A DNA stretch of 64,000 bases from the NCBI GenBank assembly GCA_029379225.1, contig JAQYWR010000015.1, positions 62,001 through 126,000 of the forward strand. The letters are read 5' to 3'. Of this stretch, positions 52,391-61,269 are shown piece after piece (positions within the stretch are counted from its first letter, which is position 1; the number at the start of each line of letters is the position of its first letter). This DNA comes from Nostoc sp. S4. Lineage in GTDB: Bacteria > Cyanobacteriota > Cyanobacteriia > Cyanobacteriales > Nostocaceae. Under the pieces are notes generated by a model. The model had not been told where the DNA came from. It saw only the letters and a list, made by a program, of their open reading frames with translations, and made no database searches. The translations under genes and the position numbers were made by a program.

Positions 52391-52495
52391 ATGAACGCTA
52401 CTATGAATATTTTCAAAATCAATCACTTTTATTTCTTCATAGCGCCAAAGATACACTTCAGATCATGGCTTGCTTTTGAGATGATAAATAGTTAA
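52391..52495 (+). CDS. Possible 34-residue ORF under riboswitch 2
   Basis: An ATG at 52391 lies six bases after GAGGT and opens a 34-residue frame (MNATMNIFKINHFYFF start). It parallels the short frame after riboswitch 1. It could be a leader peptide or the decayed start of a lost gene. Between 52496 and 52849 a broken frame (HQQLLDNGCFRVILPHTGHP, then a stop, later IPQTNPADCTIKELLVNYY) hints at a degraded gene I cannot name. Confidence 0.3.
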   Translation: MNATMNIFKINHFYFFIAPKIHFRSWLAFEMINS

Positions 52496-52849
52496 TTGGC
52501 GGTACAAATTACGCCTAGAAGTGTATTTTTCAGTAAGTGTCTGTACTACTGGGCTATTTAACACGATCATCGCTGATGTGGAAAGTGGGCAGTCTTGTTT
52601 TAAAAGGACATCAACAGCTACTTGATAATGGCTGTTTTCGTGTCATTTTACCTCATACTGGTCATCCAATTTGAGATTTGGGATTGATTCCACAGACAAA
52701 TCCTGCGGATTGTACCATCAAGGAATTGTTGGTCAATTATTACTAATAGTTTGCAATAGATACATTGCACAGTCAGCAAGGTTAGATTCATGCTGACAAG
52801 ACTGTGTAATATCTGCGCTTGGGACTTAATTCTACACACATCAAAATTA

Positions 52850-53260
52850 ATGCTTAACAAACAACATACTTTATTTGTTTGCACCACCTGCGCTAGCGTG
52901 TGGCAAGATGGCAAGCGGATTGGAGAAAGTGGTGGTCAGCAGCTACTATTGCATCTGCAACAACTTGCATTCAATTGGGAATTGCGAAATAAATTCTCCA
53001 TTCAGGGAATTGAATGTATGAGTGCTTGTAACCGTTTTTGCGTCATTGCCTTTGCAGCAGAAGGAAAATCAACTTATCTGTTTGGTGATTTACCAGTTGA
53101 TGGTTGTGCATCTGCTGTACTGGAATGTGCGGGTCAATACTATACCAAATCTGATGGTTTATTGCCTTGGTCAGAACGACCTGAACCTTTGAAAAAGGGT
53201 ATTTTAGCAAAGATTCCTCCATTAAATAAGTGGGCAAAATTAAATATAAATTGTTGTTAG
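52850..53260 (+). CDS. DUF1636 family metal-binding protein
   Basis: The ATG at 52850 fits the family start (LNKQHTLFVCTTCASVW), giving 136 residues; an ATG at 52790 with AAGG upstream is also possible. The core has CTTC, then GIECMSACNRFCVIAFAAEGK, with two Cys pairs suited to a 2Fe-2S or other metal centre, and a DGLLPWSERP tail. The family is thioredoxin-like ferredoxin in appearance and often found with cobalamin or metal genes. Here it lies under a cobalamin riboswitch and 72 bases before metE, so it probably shares B12-dependent control. Confidence 0.8.
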   Translation: MLNKQHTLFVCTTCASVWQDGKRIGESGGQQLLLHLQQLAFNWELRNKFSIQGIECMSACNRFCVIAFAAEGKSTYLFGDLPVDGCASAVLECAGQYYTKSDGLLPWSERPEPLKKGILAKIPPLNKWAKLNINCC

Positions 53261-53332
53261 ATGACTGGGTAAAAATTCCCAATTTCCAGTCCTTAGTACC
53301 TAAATCAATAATTTTCAAAGGAACAGAAAGCA

Positions 53333-55591
53333 ATGCAGATTCAAACAGCAACATTAGGCTATCCTCGTATCGGTAAAAATCGAGAAGTTAAAAAAGCATT
53401 AGAAGCATTTTGGAGTGGCAAGCTAGAGGCAGAATCATTACTGCAAACAGTGCGACAAGTTGAGGAATCTAACTGGAAAACCCAACTAGAAGCCGGAATT
53501 GACCGCATTGGTATTGGAGATACAACTCTTTACGACCATGTGCTTGACTGGATATTTCGCTTTGGTCTAATTCCTCAAAGATTTCAACAATTTAATGGGT
53601 TAGAACGCTACTTTGCAATGGCACGAGGTCAAGAAGGAATTCCAGCTTTGGAAATGACTAAGTGGTTCGATACTAACTACCACTATCTTGTCCCAGAAAT
53701 TGCAACAGATATATTACCATCTGATTTCAGTGACTTTATAGAAACTGTATCTCGCGCTCAAAATATATTGGGTAAAAAAGCAGTTCCTATAGTATTGGGG
53801 CCATGCACTCTACTACGTTTAAGCCGACTAGAATTAAATATAGACGAGGCAGTATCAAAACTCTTGCCACTCTATGTTATCCTGCTTACAGAACTGAAGA
53901 ATCTGGGAATAGCGGAAGTACAAATACATGAGCCAGCACTTGTTTTAGGTGATACTAATTCTTGGAAAGAACATTTTCAAACTGTCTATAATTCGTTAGA
54001 TGCAGTAGGAATATCTTTGCATCTAGTTACTTATTTTGATGACTTAGGTGAAACCTACCCCTGGGTAATAGATTTACCAGTTGCTGCTATTAGCTTAGAT
54101 TTGACACGCGGACGCAACTCAGAGTTAATCAAAACTCACGGTTTCCCACAAAATAAGCGACTAGGAGTAGGGATTATAGATGCAAGAAATATTTGGCAAG
54201 TTCGTCCAGAGAAAGTTATTCCCATATTACAAGAGATTCTAGAAACGTTACATGGAACATCTCTAGATATTCAACCATCTGCTTCCTTACAGTTCGTTCC
54301 CTACGATGCCAAACGAGAAAAACGATTACCATCACAGCTACGCAATGTCTTGAGTTTTGCCGAACAGAAACTTCAAGAAGTGATTTTCTTGGCTCGAACA
54401 ATAAAAGATGACAACACTAAAACAGAGCAAGAATTTATTGAGTCAACCTGGAGTACATTCGAGGAGTTTAGTCCAGCCAATCAGTCAGTTCAAGAACGAC
54501 TAAAAACTCTGAAGATTGATGATTTTCAGCGCTCATTATCCTACGGATTGCGGCTGGATTCTCAAATTTCTCTGCCTCTGTTCCCAACAACCACAATTGG
54601 TTCCTTCCCCCAAACCTCTGAAGTTCGCCAACTCCGAGTGCGTTATAAACGAGGTGAATTGAATCAGTCAGAATATGAAGCTGCTATTGATGCTCAAATT
54701 GCCGAAAGCATTAAATTACAAGAGGAATTAGGGTTAGATGTTTTAGTACACGGTGAATTTGAACGCACCGATATGGTGGAATTTTTTGGACAGCAGTTGT
54801 CAGGTTTTGCTTTCACTGAAAATGGTTGGGTACAAAGCTACGGTAGCCGTTATGTGCGTCCACCAATAATTTACGGTGATGTAGTTCGCAGTGAACCAAT
54901 GACTGTACGTGAGTTTCAAGTCGCACAATCATTGACGGAAAAACCTGTAAAAGGGATGTTGACGGCTCCTGTAACTATCTTAAATTGGTCTTACCCTCGG
55001 ATAGATGTTTCCAGGTCAGAACAAGCTTTCCAAATTGCTTTAGCACTGCGGGATGAGGTAGCAGATTTGGAAGCGGCTGGTGCAAAGGTAATTCAAGTAG
55101 ATGAACCAGCGCTACGTGAGGGTTTACCTCTGAAGGTTGAGCGCTGGAATGAATATCTTTCTTGGGCTGTAGATGCATTTCGGTTGGCGACAGCAGTAGT
55201 CCAACCCCAAACCCAAATTCACACTCACATGTGCTACTGCGAATTTGGTGACATTATCAAGGATATCGAACGGTTAGATGCTGATGTGATTTCGATTGAA
55301 AATAGTCGCAGCAACAATCAAACTTTGCGAGAAATTACAGAGGGTGGCTACTCACATCAAGTTGGTAATGGAGTTTATGACATTCATAGCCCTGTTGTGC
55401 CGACAACTGAACAGATTTTACAGCAATTGCGGACTGGAGTTGCTAATTTACCAGTAAAACAAATTTGGGTAAATCCAGATTGTGGTTTGAAAACTCGGAG
55501 ATGGTCAGAGGTGATTCCGGCTTTAAAAAACATGGTGGAAGCGACGAAAGTCTTGCGAGAGGAAGCAAACGCAACTGTGAAATCGCAGTAA
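53333..55591 (+). CDS. metE: Cobalamin-independent methionine synthase
   Basis: The 752-residue product is a full-length MetE: N-terminal barrel start (TATLGYPRIGKNREVKKALE), linker, and C-terminal barrel. The C-terminal barrel has PTTTIGSFPQT, VLVHGEFERTDMVEFFG, VDEPALREGLP and the zinc ligands in HTHMCYCEF and NPDCGLKTR. It transfers the methyl group of 5-methyltetrahydropteroyl-triglutamate to homocysteine. A good ribosome binding site (AAAGGAACAG) precedes the ATG. It is the classic target of cobalamin riboswitches, and riboswitch 2 lies upstream. Confidence 0.96.
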   Translation: MQIQTATLGYPRIGKNREVKKALEAFWSGKLEAESLLQTVRQVEESNWKTQLEAGIDRIGIGDTTLYDHVLDWIFRFGLIPQRFQQFNGLERYFAMARGQEGIPALEMTKWFDTNYHYLVPEIATDILPSDFSDFIETVSRAQNILGKKAVPIVLGPCTLLRLSRLELNIDEAVSKLLPLYVILLTELKNLGIAEVQIHEPALVLGDTNSWKEHFQTVYNSLDAVGISLHLVTYFDDLGETYPWVIDLPVAAISLDLTRGRNSELIKTHGFPQNKRLGVGIIDARNIWQVRPEKVIPILQEILETLHGTSLDIQPSASLQFVPYDAKREKRLPSQLRNVLSFAEQKLQEVIFLARTIKDDNTKTEQEFIESTWSTFEEFSPANQSVQERLKTLKIDDFQRSLSYGLRLDSQISLPLFPTTTIGSFPQTSEVRQLRVRYKRGELNQSEYEAAIDAQIAESIKLQEELGLDVLVHGEFERTDMVEFFGQQLSGFAFTENGWVQSYGSRYVRPPIIYGDVVRSEPMTVREFQVAQSLTEKPVKGMLTAPVTILNWSYPRIDVSRSEQAFQIALALRDEVADLEAAGAKVIQVDEPALREGLPLKVERWNEYLSWAVDAFRLATAVVQPQTQIHTHMCYCEFGDIIKDIERLDADVISIENSRSNNQTLREITEGGYSHQVGNGVYDIHSPVVPTTEQILQQLRTGVANLPVKQIWVNPDCGLKTRRWSEVIPALKNMVEATKVLREEANATVKSQ

Positions 55592-55689
55592 AAGTAGGCT
55601 CAGAGGTTAGTCTGAAAGTTTTGCTCTCTTGCTTATTGTTGAACTCAACAGTAACGCCCAATTATCTACACTATTCATTTGTGCGTTCA

Positions 55690-55735
55690 CCTACCCCTAC
55701 GAGAAGCAACCTACGTCTACGGTCTTTGATAGGAG
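55690..55735. repeat. Nostoc-type repeat
   Basis: CTACCCCTACGAGAAGCAAC, CTACGTCTACGGTCTTTGAT and AGGAG form a repeat of the same family as 19.8 kb and 36.3 kb. It lies in the 212-base space between metE and the DUF4346 gene. Confidence 0.5.
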
Positions 55736-55803
55736 CAAATTTGAAGCTTAGACTTCTGTTTGCGTATAGAGCAGAGCAGTACTTTTTGTTTTGGAGTTGA
55801 AAA

Positions 55804-56187
55804 ATGATATCGACAATAGAAACAATCGCAGTAATTGATGACAAATTATCCAAGCGATTTTTAGAACTCGATCCGGCAGGTTACTTCATTATCTATTTAG
55901 ATCGTGGAGCAGGCTTGATCTGCGCGAAACATTTTACTAATGAAGTTAATGAGCAAGGATTGGCCGTCGATCCAGAAACCGGAAAGCCCATTCCTGCAAC
56001 GGTCAAAGTGGAACGACAACCAACTGCTCTCTTTACAGGAAGAACGGCAAAAGAAATTTGCATTCAACTGTTTGAGTTAACAAAACCTTCTCCAGTCAGC
56101 CGATTGGATCATGCGGCTTATCTAGGGCGTGAGTTTATGCGAGCAGAATTGGCATTGGTGACAGGACAAGACTACGTACAGGATTAA
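55804..56187 (+). CDS. DUF4346 protein
   Basis: The 127-residue product matches DUF4346. It has FLELDPAGYFIIYLDRGAG, then LICAKHFTNEVNEQGLAVDP and ETGKPIPA, and later FTGRTAKEICIQLFE and SRLDHAAYLGREFMRAELAL. In other cyanobacteria this domain is attached to folate- or pterin-linked enzymes (dihydropteroate-synthase-like proteins). Its stand-alone position after metE suggests a role in folate/one-carbon metabolism; that is inference. The exact chemistry is unknown. Confidence 0.75.
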   Translation: MISTIETIAVIDDKLSKRFLELDPAGYFIIYLDRGAGLICAKHFTNEVNEQGLAVDPETGKPIPATVKVERQPTALFTGRTAKEICIQLFELTKPSPVSRLDHAAYLGREFMRAELALVTGQDYVQD

Positions 56188-56244
56188 ATACGCTTTTAAT
56201 GTACTTAACAACCCAGATCACCAAACGCTGATAACCTTCGCAAC

Positions 56245-56364
56245 TCAATCGATCACCTTGATACGTTCCGGTGCAGAAATTTGTTGGACAGCTTTGATGC
56301 GAGTATCACCAACCATATCATCATGGCCATAAAGGACTATTATTTTGTTAAAAGATTTGAACAT
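56245..56364 (-). CDS. Possible 39-residue ORF or gene remnant
   Basis: The minus-strand frame (MFKSFNKIIVLYGHDDMVGD, then TRIKAVQQISAPERIKVID) looks like genuine protein with a strand-helix-strand pattern. It is short, has no known family, and overlaps the start of the next plus-strand gene by 20 bases. It may be a remnant of a longer gene. Confidence 0.25.
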   Translation of the reverse strand: MFKSFNKIIVLYGHDDMVGDTRIKAVQQISAPERIKVID

Positions 56365-57412
56365 CAAGAAAGGAACAGATCCATTAAAACTTGAGAGCAT
56401 CCATTCTCAAAGGTCTTCGGTGGCGATCGCCACTGCTCTACTATCATTTGCCGCTACCTGGATCACTCCGGCTGCAACGCTGGCATCTACCTTCGCCTAC
56501 GAGGGCTTTGCCTACGAGTCCGCTGCAATTGAGGACTCTTTCCTCAATGGACTGGATGGTGGAATCGGCTGGCTGCCGTACAAAAATGAGTCCCCATCAG
56601 CCACTCACTTCGCTACCATTGACCTGTCTTACAATGACGGGTTGGGCAATCAACTGCTCACTAGTGGACGATCAGGTGCGCTTATAAACCAAATTGGGGA
56701 ACACGGCTCGTTTCGGTTCATCAACACCTCCGACCCAGAATTTGCAGTTTCGACCATCGCAGCCCGCGACTCGAACCTGGGCGATTTCGGGTCGCAGACC
56801 CAGCCTGGGATCGGCGTGGATGGAACCACCGTTTGGCTTGGGTTCCTGATGAGCGTCCCAACTGCCACGCTGGAAGACTGGAATGAGAAATATGCCGGAT
56901 TATCACTCTTCTACGACGACTACATCAACGGCATGGGTACTGGTCCATTCGCAGCAAGCACAACCAACGAACGCCTGTTCATCGGTGCGCCCTTTGGACA
57001 GCTTGACCGCCCGCTGAACTTTGGCATCGACCACCCCGGTGCAGAGTCGCCAACCTTTACTGACGATACGTTCTCAGGATCTACGGCGTTCTTAACTGCA
57101 CGGATTGACTTCGGCACTAGGGTACCCGACCGTGTGCGGTTGTGGGTCAACCCAACATTGGGGGACGATCCAACCAGTGGCATCACTCCAGATGTTGATT
57201 ACATTATGCCTTTCGACCTTCATTTCAACCGCATCGGAATCTTCGGCAACAGCCCCTTCAAAGACCCAAACTTGATTGAGTTCGACGAAATTCGCTTCGG
57301 CACTTCGTTCAGTGATGTTGCCCCCACCCGGGTTCCTGAACCGACGACCGGGGGTTGGGGGATCGCCCTCCTGTCTGGTCTGTTTGCGTTGAACCGTCGG
57401 TACTGGGCATGA
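56345..57412 (+). CDS. PEP-CTERM sorted exported protein
   Basis: The 355-residue product has no ATG before the signal peptide, so a TTG at 56345 is the likely start. Residues ~24-48 are a signal peptide (SVAIATALLSFAATWITPAA). The mature part carries AYEGFAYES and beta-rich segments typical of LEP/PEP-CTERM extracellular proteins. It ends with the PEP-CTERM tripartite signal: VPEPTT, a hydrophobic GWGIALLSGLFAL, then NRRY. The sorting signal directs processing by an exosortase. Base use is clearly richer in G and C than in its neighbours, which suggests recent transfer. Its function is unknown. Confidence 0.85.
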   Translation: MLKDLNIKKGTDPLKLESIHSQRSSVAIATALLSFAATWITPAATLASTFAYEGFAYESAAIEDSFLNGLDGGIGWLPYKNESPSATHFATIDLSYNDGLGNQLLTSGRSGALINQIGEHGSFRFINTSDPEFAVSTIAARDSNLGDFGSQTQPGIGVDGTTVWLGFLMSVPTATLEDWNEKYAGLSLFYDDYINGMGTGPFAASTTNERLFIGAPFGQLDRPLNFGIDHPGAESPTFTDDTFSGSTAFLTARIDFGTRVPDRVRLWVNPTLGDDPTSGITPDVDYIMPFDLHFNRIGIFGNSPFKDPNLIEFDEIRFGTSFSDVAPTRVPEPTTGGWGIALLSGLFALNRRYWA

Positions 57413-57735
57413 GTTATCCCTCTTCCACCACTCTGGTCAAATAAAAATAAGAGCCAACTTCTAAACAAGGCACAGGAACTGGATTTGGAGCTTTATTTTC
57501 TAACATTAGTAAAGTTGTTTACCACAACGACAACTTCATAATTGGCGAAGGTATTGTAAATGACAGAGATATTGCAATCTTATGTCAAAAGTGTGACTAA
57601 CTGGACGGACGCACTCAGAAGGAATTCTCTAGACAAGCCAGTTAGGGACTAGCAAAAAATTTAGGATTGGGATCGGCTATGCTGCTTTTTAGATTTTATC
57701 TGAAAAAAGTGTTAAGTAGAACCGCCGAACTATAT

Positions 57736-59205
57736 ATGAGAAATATACCTGTGAAAAAAACTTTGTTTCTCAGTCCTCCTTCCTTTAATGGGTTTGATGG
57801 TGGAGCAGGTTCCCGATATCAAGCCAAGCGTGAGATTACTTCTTTCTGGTATCCTACATGGCTGGCGCAACCCGCAGCCCTTGTGCCTGGTAGCAAGCTT
57901 GTGGATGCACCACCACACGATCAAACAGTTGAAGATGTGATCGAAATTGCTCAAGATTACGAGCTAATTATCATGCACACCAGCACGCCCTCGCTGGCGA
58001 ATGATGTCAAGTGTGCCGAGACAATCAAAGCTCAAAACCCTGATGTCAAAATTGGCTTGATTGGAGCGCACGTAGCAGTATTACCAGAACAGACGCTGAG
58101 TGAAAACCCAATCATTGACTTTGTGTGTCGCCACGAATTCGACTATACCTGCAAAGAATTAGCATTATGTAAATCTTGGGAAGAAATCACAGGTCTAAGC
58201 TACCGCGATCGCCAGGGTAATATCCGTCATAATGAAGACCGCCCCTTGATTCACGATTGGGATTCTATGCCCAGTGTGTTGCCGATTTATCACCGTGATT
58301 TGGATATTACCAAATACTTTATTGGCTACTTACTGCATCCATACATTTCCTTTTACACTGGGCGGGGCTGTCCGGCAAAATGTACCTTTTGTCTTTGGCC
58401 GCAAACAATTGGTGGACATTTATACCGCACTAAAAGCCCAGAAGCAGTCGGGCGCGAAATGGAAGAGGCTAAAGCAATCTTCGGCGACAAGGTGCGAGAA
58501 TATATGTTTGATGATGACACCTTTACGATTGACAAACATCGAGCGATCGCAATTAGCGAACACATGCAGCGACTCAAGCTGACTTGGAGTTGCAACGCCC
58601 GGGCCAATCTCGACTATGACACCCTTAAACAACTACGTGATAATGGCTTACGTCTACTTTTAGTCGGATTTGAATCTGGCAATCAGCAAATTTTGGATGG
58701 GATTAAAAAAGGAATCAAGCTGGAAGTAGCGCGTCAGTTTATGGAAAATTGTCATAAACTTGGCATTACCGTACACGGCACATTTATCATTGGTTTACCC
58801 GACGAAACCCAAAAAACAATCGAAGAAACGGTGCGCTTTGCTTGCGATATTAGTCCTCATACAATTCAGGTTTCTATTGCAGCCCCCTATCCCGGAACAG
58901 AACTTTATCGTCAAGCACAGGAAAATAATTGGTTTAGCAACAATTCTTTAGTAGCCAGTTCAGGAATTCAAATGTCTACACTGCAATATCTAAATCTCTC
59001 CAGTGCTGAGATTGAGGATGCAGTTGAGAAAATGTATCGTAAGTTCTACTTCCGTCCTAGAGCGATTATCCCAATTGTCGGTGAAATGCTCACCGATCCC
59101 CAAATGTTAGTGCGCCGCCTGCGTGAGGGACGGGAATTTTTCTCTTACTTAAAAGAGCGTCGTACTCAAGCAACTGCAAAAGCTAAATCAGTAATTGTTG
59201 GTTAG
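57736..59205 (+). CDS. hpnJ: B12-binding radical SAM protein HpnJ (hopanoid modification)
   Basis: The ATG at 57736 (MRNIPVKKTLFLSPPS) starts where the family starts, giving 489 residues; an upstream ATG at 57679 is unsupported. The N-terminal ~160 residues form a B12-binding-like domain (IGLIGAHVAVLPEQTL). The radical SAM cluster motif is GRGCPAKCTFC (C-x3-C-x2-C), followed by YMFDDDTFTIDKHRA and GLRLLLVGFESGNQQIL, characteristic of HpnJ. HpnJ helps form the cyclitol ether of bacteriohopanetetrol. HpnI and HpnK, encoded further on, attach and deacetylate the amino sugar. The cluster order is hpnJ, ferritin-like, hpnK, hpnI. Confidence 0.85.
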   Translation: MRNIPVKKTLFLSPPSFNGFDGGAGSRYQAKREITSFWYPTWLAQPAALVPGSKLVDAPPHDQTVEDVIEIAQDYELIIMHTSTPSLANDVKCAETIKAQNPDVKIGLIGAHVAVLPEQTLSENPIIDFVCRHEFDYTCKELALCKSWEEITGLSYRDRQGNIRHNEDRPLIHDWDSMPSVLPIYHRDLDITKYFIGYLLHPYISFYTGRGCPAKCTFCLWPQTIGGHLYRTKSPEAVGREMEEAKAIFGDKVREYMFDDDTFTIDKHRAIAISEHMQRLKLTWSCNARANLDYDTLKQLRDNGLRLLLVGFESGNQQILDGIKKGIKLEVARQFMENCHKLGITVHGTFIIGLPDETQKTIEETVRFACDISPHTIQVSIAAPYPGTELYRQAQENNWFSNNSLVASSGIQMSTLQYLNLSSAEIEDAVEKMYRKFYFRPRAIIPIVGEMLTDPQMLVRRLREGREFFSYLKERRTQATAKAKSVIVG

Positions 59206-59349
59206 TTGTTAGTAGTTTTTTGGAGAAATTGACAGTAACCTAGCCAAAGAAGTAAACGAACAAAAATATTTGCAGTTATTGCGATCGCAATGACATTGTG
59301 TAATTAATTCTGTCCAACTACTTATCAAACAGTCAAAAAATCTTCAGCC

Positions 59350-60210
59350 ATGAAAATAGGAAGCAAGGAACACAAAGAACTTTTTTGCCATAGCTTTCTT
59401 AAAAGTCATTTAGAGTACGAGCCAGAACGCCTTTCTTGGCCGAATCTAGATAATATCGCTCTCGAAAGCTTGCAAACCATTCCCTTTTGGAGAGAAGCAC
59501 TCAATACAGAACAAGAGGCGGGAGTTATGGTGAACGCTTTTGCCGCTAAAATTAGCGACCCTTTATTAAAAGAAGCGATCGCTTTACAAGGTATGGAGGA
59601 AGTTCGCCACGGGAGACTGATTAAATTTCTCATCAATCAGTATGATATTCAAATTTCCCCACCTCCTGAACCTGTACTTCCCAGTAATATCAAAACGGCT
59701 TTCCTTGATTTTGGTTTTGGTGAATGTCTTGACTCTTTTTTAGCCTTTGGTCTGTTTGGACTTGCTCGTGATCATATCAGCTACATCCCAGCAGCATTGT
59801 TTGATATCTTCGATGCGGTTCTGGATGAAGAAGCTCGTCATATTATGTTCTTTATTAATTGGGTCACTTACCTGCAAATTCAAGAGGGTAAAAGCAATTG
59901 GTTGCGGGGAATTAATGCTCTTTTACATTACAGCAGAGGATTACAAGATAAGATTAAAGCCTTTAGTGGTTCCAACAAAGAACAACAAGAGGGTTTCACA
60001 GCCACTGGTGCTAGCAACTTTATAGATAATTTAACCCCAGAGTTATTGTTATCTACTTGCTTGCAAGAAAATACCAGACGGCTTGGCGTATTTGACAAAG
60101 AACTACTCCAACCGCAACTGGTGCCTAACCTGGCCAAAATTGCCTTAGCTACTCTCAGACTTATACCTCGCCGTCAGTGTCACTCAATAACTCAATTATC
60201 GGAACCTTAA
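59350..60210 (+). CDS. Ferritin-like diiron protein in the hopanoid cluster
   Basis: The 286-residue product has two diiron helix motifs, GMEEVRHGRL and LDEEARHIMF (E-x-x-H type), with further acidic residues in EQEAG and GECLDSF. This is a four-helix ferritin-like fold. It lies 144 bases after hpnJ and only 13 bases before hpnK, so it is probably co-transcribed. The diiron site suggests an oxidation or hydroxylation step on a hopanoid side chain, or redox support for HpnJ; neither is shown. The family has no name I can give. Confidence 0.75.
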   Translation: MKIGSKEHKELFCHSFLKSHLEYEPERLSWPNLDNIALESLQTIPFWREALNTEQEAGVMVNAFAAKISDPLLKEAIALQGMEEVRHGRLIKFLINQYDIQISPPPEPVLPSNIKTAFLDFGFGECLDSFLAFGLFGLARDHISYIPAALFDIFDAVLDEEARHIMFFINWVTYLQIQEGKSNWLRGINALLHYSRGLQDKIKAFSGSNKEQQEGFTATGASNFIDNLTPELLLSTCLQENTRRLGVFDKELLQPQLVPNLAKIALATLRLIPRRQCHSITQLSEP

Positions 60211-60223
60211 AAATCCAAAACTT

Positions 60224-61138
60224 ATGCAAGCACAGCGATTCGCCATCATCAATGGTGATGACTTTGGTTTATCTGAAGGAGTTAATCAAGCAATTATCAA
60301 GGCACACAAACAAGGAGTGCTAACTAGTACCAGCCTGATGGTGAGCGCTGATGCGGCAAAAGAGGCTATCACCTTGGCAAGTGCCCATCCAAACCTGGCG
60401 GTTGGACTACATCTTGTCTTGGTATGTGGACGTTCTGTCTTACCGCCAGAGCAGATTCCCCATTTAGTTGACAAACAAGGTAACTTTTCCAACAGTCCAT
60501 TAAACGCCGGGTTGCGCTATCAATTTGTCAGGGAAACCCATCAAGAATTGCGGCAAGAAATTTGCGCCCAGTTGGAAAAATACCGTTCTACTGGTTTGCC
60601 TCTCTCTCATGTGGATGGGCATTTACATTTGCATGTACATCCAGTAGTCTTGGGTATTTTAGTAGACTTGGCAGCAGAATTTGATATCAAAGTAATCCGT
60701 CTTCCCAGTGAGGAGTTAGGGATTACCTTGAGAGTTAATCGTAGTCATCTACTGACAAAGCTAGTTTGGTCAGGAGTATTTGGTAAACTACGCTGCTATG
60801 GTGAGAGGTTGCTAAAATCTCAAGGCATTAGCTTTACCGAAAGAGTTTACGGTTTATTACAAACTGGTGGCATTACAGAGGAATACTTACTTGCATTGAT
60901 ACCCCAAATTCAGGCAAACTTAGTGGAGATTTATTCTCATCCAGCGATGCCTACGGCAGGCTTCTCTACGAGACGCGGCGTGAACGCCAACGCAATTCAT
61001 GGCGATCCTTTGAATGAAGAACTAGGAACAGGTGAAGCAGAACTTGCTGCCTTGTTAAGCAGTCAGGTACGCGAAGCGCTTCTGAATAACGGCTTTGAAA
61101 TTACCAACCACCATTTTATATCCCAACGTACCACCTAA
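60224..61138 (+). CDS. hpnK: HpnK, YdjC/ChbG-type deacetylase
   Basis: The 304-residue product begins with AIINGDDFGLSEGVNQAIIK, the metal-binding start of ChbG/YdjC deacetylases. It contains ASAHPNLAVGLHLVL and HVDGHLHLHVHP (metal-binding His residues) and EIYSHPA (the last His). In hopanoid synthesis HpnK removes the acetyl group from the N-acetylglucosaminyl hopanoid made by HpnI. A Nostoc repeat is inserted in frame at 60944-60993, just after the last metal His, adding about 16 residues (MPTAGFSTRRGVNANA). The frame stays open, so the enzyme may still work. Confidence 0.88.
   Translation: MQAQRFAIINGDDFGLSEGVNQAIIKAHKQGVLTSTSLMVSADAAKEAITLASAHPNLAVGLHLVLVCGRSVLPPEQIPHLVDKQGNFSNSPLNAGLRYQFVRETHQELRQEICAQLEKYRSTGLPLSHVDGHLHLHVHPVVLGILVDLAAEFDIKVIRLPSEELGITLRVNRSHLLTKLVWSGVFGKLRCYGERLLKSQGISFTERVYGLLQTGGITEEYLLALIPQIQANLVEIYSHPAMPTAGFSTRRGVNANAIHGDPLNEELGTGEAELAALLSSQVREALLNNGFEITNHHFISQRTT
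60944..60993. repeat. Nostoc-type repeat inside hpnK
   Basis: GCGATGCCTACGGCAGGCTT and CTCTACGAGACGCGGCGTGA, ending ACGCCAACGC, match the repeat family seen at 1242, 14952 and 51203. It is read in frame and encodes a short extra segment in HpnK. Confidence 0.75.
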
Positions 61139-61269
61139 ATTTTATTTTCCATAATTCACAATTCAAAAGTAATAACTTTGTCATCCAAATTTCATTTAAT
61201 GTACATAAAATAAGCTTAAACTCTCGGCAGCGAATCTAGAAAATGCTAATACTAATTGTCTGCTAATCA

